40,635 bases of DNA from CAZGSV01 sp964528605 (lineage in GTDB: Bacteria; Armatimonadota; Zipacnadia; CAZGSV01), in assembly GCA_964528605.1 (NCBI GenBank), contig CAZGSV010000019.1:1-40635 (forward strand), given 5' to 3'. The notes beneath the pieces were generated by a model. That model made no database searches and had not been told where the DNA came from. It worked only from the letters and a program-made list of their open reading frames with translations. A program made the position numbers and the translations under genes. How positions within the stretch are numbered: the first letter of the stretch is position 1; each line of letters starts with the position of its first letter. Positions 1-9,326 of this stretch are shown here, one piece after another.

Positions 1-995
1 TCGGCTTTGGCGTGCTCATATAACTCCCAGACCCTAAGCGCCGCCCGCGCGAACGCCTGGCCGAAGGCCGCGAACTGGCGTTCCACCTCTGCGTCGAACT
101 CGATCGCGGGGCCCGCCTCCTGCAACCTGGGCCACAGCCGCTCGCGCACAATTCCTGCCACCGCCTCAACCGCCTCCGGAGGCGCGCTCTGGGGCGGCTT
201 GCGCAGCGCCGACCGTAGTTCGTCGGCTGCTCGCAGCGCCCGCAGCATTGGCTCTCGCGGATCGCCAGCCCCCCCCGCCTGCGCCAGCGCCTCGGCCAAC
301 TCCGCCCGCAACTGCTCCATCTTCAGCACGCGCCCCTTGCCCTGCCACAGGCTCTGCCCCGTTAGCGCGGGAACGGACTCCGCGCCCCGCCTTGCTGCAT
401 CGAGAACCGCCCGCCGCGCGTCCTCCTCCCACCGACTGACGAGTTCCCCTACCTCACGCGCGACGATTCCCCGCAGACACGACTCATCCCAACCGTGCGT
501 GCGCGCCTCGCGGTACAGCCTCCACATGGCGTTGTAGACGCTCTCCGCATCCAGGTTCGGCCACGCCTGCCCCTGCTGCACCGGAAGGAAATCAGGCTGC
601 GCGCAGGCCGCCTCCCAGCACTCGCGGAAGAGCAGCGTCGCCTCCCCCTCGTCCAGGACCTCGAAACTCGGCGGCAGGCCCGCCTCCAACGCGTACTCGT
701 GCAGCAGCCGCGCGCAAAACGCGTGGATGGTGCTGATGCTGGCGTCGTAGGCAGCCTGCGCATACGCGTGCTCGCCGGCGCGCGCGAACGCGCCCACGAT
801 GCGCTCGCGCATTTCGGTAGCGGCCTTGTCCGTGAAAGTGAGGGCCAGTATCTGCCCCGTATCCGCCCTGCCCTGGCGCACGGCGGCAATGAAGCGCTCG
901 CTGAGCATCCGCGTCTTGCCCGAACCCGCCACCGCCACCACGCACAACTGCTCGTCGAAACACGAGGTCACGATGCGCTCGACTTCCGCGCTCAT
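1..995 (-). CDS. addA: AddA-like UvrD/Rep-family helicase-nuclease subunit, 3' end cut by window edge
   Basis: Open frame on the minus strand from ATG 995 to the left edge, about 331 residues without a stop; the C-terminal helicase and nuclease parts lie outside. The ATG overlaps the addB stop in an ATGA junction. Near residue 21 it has a UvrD-type Walker A, VAVAGSGKTRML, and motif Ia, LALTFTDKAATEMRERI, near residue 50. A DASISTIHAFC motif follows, as in AddA and RecB. The segment before Walker A is shorter than usual for AddA. Known family role: superfamily 1A 3'-5' helicase of the AddAB complex, which unwinds and resects double-strand ends for RecA loading. The assignment is inferred from the motifs and the adjacent AddB-like gene. 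Whether a C-terminal PD-(D/E)XK nuclease is present cannot be seen here. Confidence 0.88.
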   Translation of the reverse strand, partial: MSAEVERIVTSCFDEQLCVVAVAGSGKTRMLSERFIAAVRQGRADTGQILALTFTDKAATEMRERIVGAFARAGEHAYAQAAYDASISTIHAFCARLLHEYALEAGLPPSFEVLDEGEATLLFRECWEAACAQPDFLPVQQGQAWPNLDAESVYNAMWRLYREARTHGWDESCLRGIVAREVGELVSRWEEDARRAVLDAARRGAESVPALTGQSLWQGKGRVLKMEQLRAELAEALAQAGGAGDPREPMLRALRAADELRSALRKPPQSAPPEAVEAVAGIVRERLWPRLQEAGPAIEFDAEVERQFAAFGQAFARAALRVWELYEHAKA

Positions 996-3973
996 TCTTC
1001 CTCGCGCTCCTCCGGGGCCGCCTTCTTTTCGCCAATGCGGCAGACGTCGCTGAAGTCGCACCAGTCGCAGATTTTCTCCGGATGAGGGTCCACCTTGACG
1101 TCGCCGCCAGCCAAGCGACCCACGTACTCAGCAACGAACTCGCCTACCCCTTCGCGCCCAACGCTCAGCGCCTGCCATTTCCGCGAATCGTCGCCGCGCA
1201 CCGCGCCCACCTCGGCGTCGGCGAAGTGCACCCTCCTCCGCGTGCCGTCCTCGAGGCAGTACCATTCGGCCGCCACCGGCCGCCCCACCTTCGCTGCGGC
1301 CGGCTGCTCCAGCGCCATCAGATACAGCGGCAGTTGCAGCGAATAGCCTTCGTCCACGGTGCGCGCCCGCAGCGTGCCGTTGTCGCGCGTCTTGTAGTCA
1401 ACTACCACGCACCACCGCTTGCCCTGCGCCTCGACGACATCCACGCGATCAATGCGCCCCTCCACCAGCACCGGCGACGCGCCCTCCCGGGGAATCCGCA
1501 GGTAGTCCAGTTCCAGCGGCCCTCTCTCGCGGCTAGGGAAAACGACCTCGAAGTACTTGGCCTTCCCCTTTCTCTCCTCCGCCAGGCTGACCTCCGCCTC
1601 CACGAATCGGCCGAGAATCTCCAGCGCCCGCGCCCGCCTGTAGCGCGACCCGTAATCCTCTTGCGCGAAGGCGCCCTCCCGCGCCATGACCTCCTCCGCC
1701 ACCCGCAGCAACTCCCTCCGGGCCTCCTCGGCCCCGTCTTCCTCTCCGCGCCACCCGGTCTTCCTCAGGAAATCGCTCAGCGCCTCGTGCAGGATGATGC
1801 CCAGGCTGGCACCCACCCCCTCGGCGCTTCCCAGCCGCAGGAAGTGCTCGCAGAAACACTGGAACGGACAGGCCGCGTAACGCTCGAGCAGCGTCGCGCT
1901 GAACGACTCCCGTCCGGCTAGCAGCGCCGCCCTCGCCGCCTCGGTGGTGAGGGACTCGGCGCCCACCGTCCCCCTCGCGCGCGCCTCCACGATCCGGCCA
2001 AGCCAGACCCGCGGCGCCGCAGACAGCAGCGCCAGTCCTTCGGGCTCGCCCTCCGCACTCACTGTCGCCGCCAACGCCAACCGCGCCTCCACCGACGACG
2101 CAATCTCCTCGGGCCGCGGCACCAAATGCTCCAGGCCGCGTCTCTGCAGCCTGAGCCTGCCCTCGCCGACCGGCCCCAGCAGCCTCTTGGCCTCCTCCCA
2201 GAAAGGTGAGGGGATCATCGGCCGCCCCTCTTCGTCCAAGTAAGGACGTGAGAGATACAGGCGCTCCCGGGCCCGCGTAACCGCCAGGTAGAAAAGCAAC
2301 CTTTCCTCTTCCAGCGAGGGACGGGCCGGCGGCAGCCGGCGTCCCTCGCCGGCCAGCATCCGCCGCGCCGGCTCGTCCAGAAAGGCATCTTCGGCTCCGA
2401 CCACCGGGAAGGACCCGTGCGCCAGATCGCAGAGGAACACCACGGGGAACGCGTGCGCCCTGGCCTCGAGCACGCTCACCACGCGCACGCCGGGCGCGCG
2501 CCAGTGGGCTCGCCTACAGTTGCCTGCGGACAGCGCAGCCGGCAGGCAGCGCGCCAGTTCCTGCAGACGCCACCGGCCGTGCTCGATGAGCCACTGCGAG
2601 GCCTCGCGAACAGCCTCCAGCGCGCCCGTGAGGGCGCACAAGTCGCTCGCGGCCAGCAGATGGCCATCGCTGTGGTCCGGCACAATGTGAGCCAGCACGC
2701 CCCAATCTCGCAGCGCCCTCTCGATCGCCGTCGCCACCTGCTCCCCCTCCGTTGACTCCTCCAACGCTGTGCGCAACGCCTCCCGGCGCTGTCGCCATTG
2801 CTCCGCCGTTGCCTCCGGAACGTAGGAGGACTGCCGCACAGCGGTCGCCAAGGCCGCGTCCTCCGCAGCCCCCGCCAGCCAATCCATCAACTTGAGCATG
2901 AAGCGGCCGATGCCCGTGTTCGCGAGCGAGGTCTCCTCGCCAAGCGCGAAAGGGATGTGGTACGCCGCGAACACCTGCGTCAGGGCCTCCATGTACGTAC
3001 GCGGGTTGCGGAAGACGACGGCGATGTCTTGGTGCGCCCTGCCCTCCTCGGCCACCAGGCGGCAGATCTGCTGCGCGACCAGTTCAACCTCCGCCCGCCG
3101 GCTCGCCGCCTCCAACAGCACTACGCCCTCCGCCTCCCCGGGCGCCTCCTCAGCAGCAAAGACGCCCTGCTCCAGCGCCGCTATTCCCGGCGCCCAGCCC
3201 CGCCCCGGTCGGAGACTCGTCGCCACCGGCCTCAACACCTCGGCCAGTCGCTCTCTCGTGCGCGCCGCAGGCGCAAAGAGCGAGGGTCGTTTGTCATCGA
3301 GCGGAAGCGCGCAGATCGTGCGCTCCGCCCGCCCCGCGAGCGCGGCCAGCAAAGCCTCCTCCACCGGCGTGAAGTCGTAGAAGCCGTCAACGATCAAGAG
3401 CCGACAGGGGAACGGCAACTCCCCCCCCGCCGCGATTATCTCCGCCGCGCGCGCGGGCGCCTCCGCCGCGTCCAGCATCGAAGCCGTGCGCCGGGCGTAC
3501 TCCTCGTAGGCCCTCGCCAACTCGGCTACGCGGGCCGAGCCGGTGCGCTCACCCAGTCGCGCCAGATCATGGCCCGATACCTGATAGCGCCGCGCCTGGG
3601 AGAAGAAGGCGGCCAGCGACTCGCCCACACCGGGCAGCCCCGCGACCGCGCTCAGCAACTCGAACGCTTTGCCGCGGATGAGGTCGTCCGCCTCGAGCGC
3701 CGCGCGCGTCTCGGAGAGGGGCGCGCCGCCCATGCCGTGTGACGTCAGTACCTCCAGTGCGATCTCGCGAAGGCGCACGCAACGTAGGCCGAACGCCGCC
3801 CCCCCCTGCAAGGAAGCCAGTCGCCGCTTGACCTCCTCCGCATAGGCTGAAGTCGGCACGACGAAGACCACTCCCGGCTCACCCGGATGCTCGCTCAGCC
3901 ACGCCGCCGCCTCCTCCAGGCACCGCTGCGTCTTCCCCGAGCCCGCAGGCCCCGTGATCAGCGTGCAGTTCAC
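992..3973 (-). CDS. addB: AddB-like helicase/nuclease with C-terminal PD-(D/E)XK and Fe-S cysteines
   Basis: 993 aa from ATG 3973, overlapping the upstream yhaN-like stop by 4 nt (ATGA) and the downstream addA start by 4 nt. Walker A GPAGSGKT sits at residues 8-15, followed by a UvrD-like but degenerate helicase body, as in AddB and RexB. The C-terminal RecB-type nuclease shows EGRIDRVD, then VVVDYKT near 856-862 (catalytic Asp and Lys). A first cysteine in YAACPFQCFCEHF near 690 and a C-x2-C-x5-C cluster near 969-978 match the 4Fe-4S staple of AddB nucleases. It should partner the adjacent AddA in end resection. Its length is a little below that of Bacillus AddB (about 1,160 aa). RexB or another PD-(D/E)XK family protein is an alternative name, but the same activity is expected. 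Confidence 0.88.
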   Translation of the reverse strand: MNCTLITGPAGSGKTQRCLEEAAAWLSEHPGEPGVVFVVPTSAYAEEVKRRLASLQGGAAFGLRCVRLREIALEVLTSHGMGGAPLSETRAALEADDLIRGKAFELLSAVAGLPGVGESLAAFFSQARRYQVSGHDLARLGERTGSARVAELARAYEEYARRTASMLDAAEAPARAAEIIAAGGELPFPCRLLIVDGFYDFTPVEEALLAALAGRAERTICALPLDDKRPSLFAPAARTRERLAEVLRPVATSLRPGRGWAPGIAALEQGVFAAEEAPGEAEGVVLLEAASRRAEVELVAQQICRLVAEEGRAHQDIAVVFRNPRTYMEALTQVFAAYHIPFALGEETSLANTGIGRFMLKLMDWLAGAAEDAALATAVRQSSYVPEATAEQWRQRREALRTALEESTEGEQVATAIERALRDWGVLAHIVPDHSDGHLLAASDLCALTGALEAVREASQWLIEHGRWRLQELARCLPAALSAGNCRRAHWRAPGVRVVSVLEARAHAFPVVFLCDLAHGSFPVVGAEDAFLDEPARRMLAGEGRRLPPARPSLEEERLLFYLAVTRARERLYLSRPYLDEEGRPMIPSPFWEEAKRLLGPVGEGRLRLQRRGLEHLVPRPEEIASSVEARLALAATVSAEGEPEGLALLSAAPRVWLGRIVEARARGTVGAESLTTEAARAALLAGRESFSATLLERYAACPFQCFCEHFLRLGSAEGVGASLGIILHEALSDFLRKTGWRGEEDGAEEARRELLRVAEEVMAREGAFAQEDYGSRYRRARALEILGRFVEAEVSLAEERKGKAKYFEVVFPSRERGPLELDYLRIPREGASPVLVEGRIDRVDVVEAQGKRWCVVVDYKTRDNGTLRARTVDEGYSLQLPLYLMALEQPAAAKVGRPVAAEWYCLEDGTRRRVHFADAEVGAVRGDDSRKWQALSVGREGVGEFVAEYVGRLAGGDVKVDPHPEKICDWCDFSDVCRIGEKKAAPEEREEE

Positions 3974-6462
3974 GACCGCTCACCGCCCGCAGGCGGTGGT
4001 AGAACCTCCACCCGGTCGGCCAACGCGTCGTACTCCTCCGAGCAGGTCAGCAGGATGACCTGATGTCGCTCTGCGAGCCGCTTGCACATCCTCGCGGCCG
4101 CGGCCCGCCGGTCGGCATCGAATGAGGCAAACGGGTCGTCGAGAATCAACGGCAGCGGGTTCTCCGGGCTCATCTGCTCCAGCAACGCGATACGCGCGGC
4201 CAGGTACAGTTGCTCCTTGGTGCTCTGGCTCAGTTGCGTCGGTCGAACCCCCTCATCTGTGCTCCCCGGGGGGTACAACCTGAAGTCCACCCCCTCGCTG
4301 GTCTCTATGCGCCGGTAGCGCCCGCGCGTCATCCCCGAGAGCAACTCTCCCACCCTCTCGGCTACCCTCGGCTTCCAGCGCGCGTCGAACTCCTTCACCA
4401 CGGCTTCCAGCATCTCGCGCAGGCACTGGCGCACGTCGCGTTGTCGTTCGAGCGCCTCGTAATGCCGGCGTGCGACAGCCAACTCCGCCTCCAGCGCCGC
4501 GACCTCATCCGGAGCGTTGCCGAGTTGCTCCCTGCGCGCTTGCGCCTGCGCCAACACGCGGCGCTCCTCTTCGATCCGCTCCTGCAACTCGCCCGCACGG
4601 CTGCGCAGCCGCGTTACCTCCTCGGCCCCCATCTGCGCCGCCCGCGCGAGCACGGGATCCTCTCTGAGTGTCTCCTCCGCATCGCGGCGCCGCCGGGCCG
4701 CTTCCTTGCGCTTCTGCTCGAGGCTCTCCCCGGTCTCCGCCCCAAGCAGCCCGGCCTGCTCCGCTTGGTTGCTGGCGATGTCCCTCTGCAACTTCTCGAA
4801 GGCTGCCCTCGCGCTTGTTGCGTCCTCGAGCGACGCGAAGCCCGCGTCGGCGAGCCGGCGCCGAAGGCCCTCCCGCATCTGCGATACTTGCTCGCGCTGC
4901 TCCTCAGGGCTCTGCGCGGTGTCGCCCGCCAGCAGCCCTCGCTTCCGTTCTTGCAGGCGCTCGACGCCTCGCTCGAGCGCGTCGAACTCACCGCGCAGCG
5001 ACATCGCGGCCTGCGCCGACTCGCAGCCGAACTCGGCCAATCGCTGCCGCAACGCGGACTGCGATTGCTCGCTCTCCTGCAACGCGCGCCGCAGATCGGC
5101 GCGAACGCCCTGCAACCGGCGAGCCCTCACGGCCCAGCATGCAACAGCCATGAGTGCAAAGGCCGCCGCGCCCACCCAAGCCACAAGCGCCCAAGTGGCG
5201 GCGGCAGCGGACCGAATCACCAGGCCAAGGATCGCAAGGACAACGGCCATTGCGGCGCCGGGAACGAGCATCGGTGCCCGGACCGACCGCGCCGCTGCCT
5301 CCAACCCGGCGGTCTGTCGCGTCGCTTCCTCACCGCGCTGCTCGAGAGCGGCCATCTCCAACAGGACTTCTTGGGTCAGCGCGCCGGCGCGCGCTAGCGC
5401 CTGCCGTTGCGCCTGCGCCTCGGCCACCTCCTTCTCCAACTCCTGCAATTGCGTCGCTCGACTGGCGTGGTCGGCCTCGCCCGCGGCGATGTGCTTCTCA
5501 CTCTCCTCCGCCTTCGCGAGCATCGCCCGCATGTCCGTCAGGGATTCATTCGTGAGCGCAGCCACGCCCGCCAGCTCGCTCTTGTGCTCCTCCAGAGCAA
5601 CGGCCGCTTCGTGCAACTTCGCCAGTCGCTCGAGCCTCTCGTCGTAAGCCTTCTCTTCGCGGAGCGCCGCATCGGCCTCCCGGCGCAGGTTCTCCGCCTT
5701 CACGCAAGCGTCAAGCAACTGCTGCTTCTCCTGACGTTCCGCCTCGAGCGCAGCCAAGGCGTTCTCCGCCTCGGCCTCCTGCTGTCGGGCCTTAGCGACC
5801 TGCTCGGCCTCCGCCTGCACCTGCCGCAGTTCCCTCTCCAGCCTCTCGCGGTTGTCCTCCGCCTGCTTGAGCGGGCCGGGACTCTTGTGAGCGGCCTTCA
5901 GTCCTACGCTCATGCCCGCGATGGCGCGGTCGAGGGCGGCGCGCACCTCCTCTGCCCGCTGCCGCTCCTCTCCACCGGTCACGGCCGCCTCTATGGTGGC
6001 CTCCATCGCCGTCCTATCCTTGCCGGAGCCCTCGACCAGCCGGTCCAGCGCGCGCTGCTCCACGCAAGTGAGGGCGCAGAAAACCCTCTCGTCGTTCAGA
6101 GGGGCGAGGTGTTGCCCAAGAATCTCCTGCGTCCGCGTTGGCTCGTGCACCATAGTCTCGCCGTTCTGCCTCAACAGAGCGCGTCCTGCGCGGAAGTCCT
6201 TCACCAGTCCAAAGGCATGTCCCTGGGCCTCGTAGTCGAGCCCCAACACAAAGCCCCCCTCCGTGCCCCAGGTGCGAAGGGCGTCCATCTCCTTGCCTTT
6301 GGTGGTCGGCTTCTCAAAGAGCGCCACCCGCAGCGCCTCGCGGAGCGTTGACTTCCCCGCCTCGTTCGGCCCGCGCACCACGGTCAACCCGGGCGCAAAC
6401 TCAACGGCGAACGGCTCCCGGAAGCGCCCGAACGATTCCAACGTCAGCCTTTTCAGAACCAT
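3970..6462 (-). CDS. yhaN: YhaN/SbcC-like AAA ATPase with long coiled coil and central membrane hairpin
   Basis: 830 aa. N-terminal SMC/Rad50-type P-loop GPNEAGKST at residues 31-39, then long Glu/Ala/Arg-rich coiled coil (about 180-390 and 455-700). The coil is interrupted by two hydrophobic helices at about 397-450. At the C terminus are an ABC-type signature LSQSTKEQ (744-751) and Walker B LPLILDDP (about 770-777). The central transmembrane pair is characteristic of Bacillus YhaN (AAA_27) rather than of soluble SbcC. The start is ATG 6462, sharing one base with the stop of the YhaO-like gene (TGATG). With its partner nuclease it should form an SbcCD/Mre11-Rad50-like complex, probably membrane-tethered. 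Family function is known from SbcCD; the role in this organism is inferred. Confidence 0.85.
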   Translation of the reverse strand: MVLKRLTLESFGRFREPFAVEFAPGLTVVRGPNEAGKSTLREALRVALFEKPTTKGKEMDALRTWGTEGGFVLGLDYEAQGHAFGLVKDFRAGRALLRQNGETMVHEPTRTQEILGQHLAPLNDERVFCALTCVEQRALDRLVEGSGKDRTAMEATIEAAVTGGEERQRAEEVRAALDRAIAGMSVGLKAAHKSPGPLKQAEDNRERLERELRQVQAEAEQVAKARQQEAEAENALAALEAERQEKQQLLDACVKAENLRREADAALREEKAYDERLERLAKLHEAAVALEEHKSELAGVAALTNESLTDMRAMLAKAEESEKHIAAGEADHASRATQLQELEKEVAEAQAQRQALARAGALTQEVLLEMAALEQRGEEATRQTAGLEAAARSVRAPMLVPGAAMAVVLAILGLVIRSAAAATWALVAWVGAAAFALMAVACWAVRARRLQGVRADLRRALQESEQSQSALRQRLAEFGCESAQAAMSLRGEFDALERGVERLQERKRGLLAGDTAQSPEEQREQVSQMREGLRRRLADAGFASLEDATSARAAFEKLQRDIASNQAEQAGLLGAETGESLEQKRKEAARRRRDAEETLREDPVLARAAQMGAEEVTRLRSRAGELQERIEEERRVLAQAQARREQLGNAPDEVAALEAELAVARRHYEALERQRDVRQCLREMLEAVVKEFDARWKPRVAERVGELLSGMTRGRYRRIETSEGVDFRLYPPGSTDEGVRPTQLSQSTKEQLYLAARIALLEQMSPENPLPLILDDPFASFDADRRAAAARMCKRLAERHQVILLTCSEEYDALADRVEVLPPPAGGERS

Positions 6463-7562
6463 CAGACGACCTCGAGCCCCTGCAACGCCGCCAGCCCCAG
6501 GCGTAGCGCCTCGCCGATCCTCCGCCTCTGCTCCTCTTCGCTTGCTTCGTTCATCAACCGCTGCGCCTCTTGCCGCAGCATGGCGGCAATCCCCTCCTGG
6601 GCCGTCGCCCGCTCTTCAGGCACCCACCGCTCCGCCAGGTCAATCACTTCCAGTGCGGCAAAGCCCGCCCCGCAGGCCTGCGCCATGTCGCCGGCGTTCA
6701 GGCTCCACCCCTCCGGCAGCAACCCGGAGAGCGTCACTTGAAGAAGCAGTTCCGCATCGGCCCGGGTCGCAATCGCCTGAGCGAGGTCATCCGCGCTCGC
6801 GAAGCCATCCACCTTCAACTCCAGCGCTTCCGCCCTGGCGCTGCCCACCCTCACCTGCTCCACCGTCACCGACTCCGCCAAGGTCACTAGCGCCGCGCAA
6901 CCTGTGTTCTTCTGGTCGAACGCCATTGGCTCAAGCGCTCCCGGATAGCAGGTCACGGTCGGCCCCTCCGCCCACTGGCGCCAGCCATGCCAATGACCCA
7001 AAGCCACGTAGTCCATACCGGAGGCGGCGATCTTCTCCCGCTCAATGGGCTGCCCCTCGTCCGTTACCAGTTCCCCCAACAGCCCGCCGTGAGCCAGGGC
7101 GATGTTCCACCTGAAGCGCTCGTCCCTCTTCAGCCCGCGCAGCGGTGACTCACCCCGCGGCGCCGCGCCTCCATGGACGACCACACCGAACTCGGGAAAC
7201 TCCACGCGCGTCGGTTCCGCACTGAGCAGCAAGCGCACGTTGGCGCATCGGGCCCTCCAGTCGCTGACCGCGTAAGGAGAGCGCCCCTCCTTCAGATCGT
7301 GTGTGCCGGGGATGATGCAGACGGGCCTGCCCAGGGACGCCAGCACGCGCATCGTCTGTTGCAGGAGCCGTTCGGAGGGCCGGGGCGACTCGAATAGGTC
7401 CCCCGCGATCAGCACCAGATCGCACTGGCGCTCCTTCGCCGTCCGCATCGCCCTCTCCAGCGCCGCCTCCAAACGGGCCCTATGCTCGCCCGCCCTCTCG
7501 CCCAGAAATGCACACGAGGCTCCCAAGTGCGCATCCGCAATGTGCAGCAGCCTTACGCTCAT
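6462..7562 (-). CDS. yhaO: YhaO/SbcD-like metallophosphoesterase nuclease
   Basis: 366 aa calcineurin-like phosphoesterase. The two-metal motifs appear in order: D10-A-H12, GDLF with D55, GTHD at 86-89 (GNHD in most relatives, so Asn is replaced by Thr), an AHGG histidine near 158, and GHWH at 189-192. This is the Mre11/SbcD layout. It is followed by a C-terminal capping region. It lies 4 nt downstream of the DUF1232 gene and overlaps the YhaN-like ATPase gene by 1 nt, as in the Bacillus yhaO-yhaN pair. Expected role: the nuclease half of an SbcCD-like complex that cleans blocked DNA ends. The Thr in place of Asn in the GNHD motif is a mild oddity, because that Asn is a metal ligand in the family. 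Confidence 0.88.
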   Translation of the reverse strand: MSVRLLHIADAHLGASCAFLGERAGEHRARLEAALERAMRTAKERQCDLVLIAGDLFESPRPSERLLQQTMRVLASLGRPVCIIPGTHDLKEGRSPYAVSDWRARCANVRLLLSAEPTRVEFPEFGVVVHGGAAPRGESPLRGLKRDERFRWNIALAHGGLLGELVTDEGQPIEREKIAASGMDYVALGHWHGWRQWAEGPTVTCYPGALEPMAFDQKNTGCAALVTLAESVTVEQVRVGSARAEALELKVDGFASADDLAQAIATRADAELLLQVTLSGLLPEGWSLNAGDMAQACGAGFAALEVIDLAERWVPEERATAQEGIAAMLRQEAQRLMNEASEEEQRRRIGEALRLGLAALQGLEVV

Positions 7563-7566
7563 GACG

Positions 7567-7872
7567 CTAACCCCGTCGCGCGGCGCGCGCCACGTGCTCC
7601 GCCACTATCTGCCTCGGGCAGAGCCGCACAATGCCCCAGAGACACAGGTAGAGCACGATGATGTCATCCACCCATCCGAAGGGCACGAGCAGGTCCGTCA
7701 CCACGTCGATGGGGAACAAGAAATACCCGATCCCGAACACCAACAGGCACCATTGCAGCGTCCTGCGCCCCGAACGAATCCGCGGGTCGCGCATTATCCC
7801 CCAGAAGACCCTGGCGAACCTGGGCAGGTACCAGATGACCCTGGCCAGCACATAACGCGGGTCGCGCATCAT
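7567..7872 (-). CDS. Small YkvA-type (DUF1232) membrane protein
   Basis: 101 aa. Start ATG 7872 overlaps the folC stop (ATGATGA, with a second in-frame ATG at 7869). The core is the DUF1232 signature FPIDVVTDLLVPFGWVDD, preceded by a hydrophobic helix (CLLVFGIGYFLF) and followed by another (IIVLYLCLWGIV). It is therefore probably an integral membrane protein with two or three helices. DUF1232 has no established biochemical role that I can assert. Its position between folC and the YhaO-like nuclease, in a run of overlapping genes, suggests co-transcription but not necessarily shared function. Confidence 0.8.
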   Translation of the reverse strand: MMRDPRYVLARVIWYLPRFARVFWGIMRDPRIRSGRRTLQWCLLVFGIGYFLFPIDVVTDLLVPFGWVDDIIVLYLCLWGIVRLCPRQIVAEHVARAARRG

Positions 7873-9239
7873 GGACCTTGGCGCCCCCCTGCTCGCCTGT
7901 GCCAGGCCTCCAGCGCCTCCGCCGCCACAAACAGCGACCCCGTGACGCACAGCAACTCGTCCGGAGCGAGCGACTCCAGCCCGGCCCGCAGCGCCTCCTC
8001 AGGAGACGGGCGCACGTCCACCTTCAACCCGGACGCCGCGCACGCCGCCGCCACCTGCTCCGCGGCCAGCGCCCGGGGGTGGCTCGACTGCGTTGCGATC
8101 ACCCTCCGCGCCAGCGGGGCCAGAGGCTCGATAATGCGCGCGAAATCCTTGTCCGCGCTCACGCCCAGGACAAAGACCACGCCGCAGCCGGGGAAAACCG
8201 TTTGCAGCACTTCGGCCAGCGCCTGAGCCGAGCGTCCAGTGTGCGCGCTGTCCACGATCACCGGCGGCTCCGCTTGCACCAACTGCACCCGGGCCGGCCA
8301 CTCCACCGTGGCCAGCCCCGCGCGCATCGCACGCTCATCAATCCTGAACCCGCAGAAATCCCGCAGACACTCGCAGGCCGCCAGCGCGCTCGCCGCATTC
8401 TCGGCCTGATGCGCGCCCAGCAGCGGCACCGTCACCTCGTCCAGGTCGTCAAATATGCCCTGGTACTTGAACGTGGTCCCGCTCACTGAGCACCTCACTG
8501 ATGCGGCGCTGAAGTCGGCGCCCCCTAGGAACAGCAGAGCGGCTTTCCTCAAGGCCTCGGCCGTGATCACCTCGCGCGCCTCCGGCTCCTGCGGCGAACT
8601 CACGGCCAGTCCGCGCTCGCCTATCACCGCAGCCTTCTCGGCCGCGATGGCCCCCAAGGTGTGACCCAGCACCTCGGTGTGCTCCAGGTCTATCCGGGTT
8701 ATCACGCTCAGCAGCGAGTCAACCGTGCTGGTCGCGTCGAGCCGCCCGCCCAAGCCCGCCTCCAGCACCCCCACCGCCACCTCCGCCTCGGCCCAGACCC
8801 ATATCGCCATCGCCGTTATGGCCTCGAAGTAGGTGACCTTGCCGTCCCCGGGTATGGCTATGTCCTCCCCGCATTGCTCAACCTGGGCCGCTGCCGCCGC
8901 GAACGAACTCTCGTCTATCGTCCGACCGGCCACGCGAATGCGCTCGCGCGGCGAGAACAAGTGCGGCTTGGAGAACAACCCCACCCGGTAGCCCGCGGCT
9001 CCCAACACCGACTCCATCATCACTGAGGTCGAGCCCTTCCCTTTGCTCCCCAGCACTTGCACGAACCGCTGCGGGGGCCGCGGCAGACCCATCCGCTCCA
9101 ACAGCATCCGCATCCGCTCCAGACGGTACGGCTGCGCGCCCGGGTGGTGCCGCAGCTTCTCCAAGTCCACCACTGAATCCAGGAAGCGCAGCGCGCGCTG
9201 GTACTCAGGATTCGCGTGCTCCGAGTTCACGAATCCCAT
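7869..9239 (-). CDS. folC: Folylpolyglutamate synthase / dihydrofolate synthase
   Basis: 456 aa from ATG 9239. The frame is open for 222 more codons upstream, but that part does not resemble FolC and would run through the divergent aldolase gene, so the later ATG is chosen. Mur-ligase-type P-loop GSKGKGST at 64-71, then FSKPHLFSPRERIRV (SPHL-type loop), VGVLEAGLGGRLDAT, and IDLEHTEVLGHT. The C-terminal domain has VDSAHTGRSA, with the usual HN of the family replaced by HT. It adds glutamate to folates and, in many bacteria, also to dihydropteroate. First gene of the packed minus-strand run that ends in addAB. I see no strong promoter or Shine-Dalgarno sequence before 9239. Confidence 0.9.
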   Translation of the reverse strand: MGFVNSEHANPEYQRALRFLDSVVDLEKLRHHPGAQPYRLERMRMLLERMGLPRPPQRFVQVLGSKGKGSTSVMMESVLGAAGYRVGLFSKPHLFSPRERIRVAGRTIDESSFAAAAAQVEQCGEDIAIPGDGKVTYFEAITAMAIWVWAEAEVAVGVLEAGLGGRLDATSTVDSLLSVITRIDLEHTEVLGHTLGAIAAEKAAVIGERGLAVSSPQEPEAREVITAEALRKAALLFLGGADFSAASVRCSVSGTTFKYQGIFDDLDEVTVPLLGAHQAENAASALAACECLRDFCGFRIDERAMRAGLATVEWPARVQLVQAEPPVIVDSAHTGRSAQALAEVLQTVFPGCGVVFVLGVSADKDFARIIEPLAPLARRVIATQSSHPRALAAEQVAAACAASGLKVDVRPSPEEALRAGLESLAPDELLCVTGSLFVAAEALEAWHRRAGGRQGP

Positions 9240-9326
9240 TATGCCAGAGGCAAGCACGCCCCGAAAGTCGCCGCGCTCGCATCTAGGATTGACTGGCCGA
9301 CGTGTCCGTGGTAAGTGAAGGCCACT

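Noticed and set aside
166..1134. Several short open frames on both strands at the left edge
   Set aside because: They are shadows of the single minus-strand AddA frame (995 to edge), which shows Walker A and helicase motifs and has no stop.
9289..9317. TTGACT with TAAGTG 17 nt later before the aldolase
   Set aside because: The -10 is poor and would start the transcript almost on the start codon, removing the GAAGG ribosome site.
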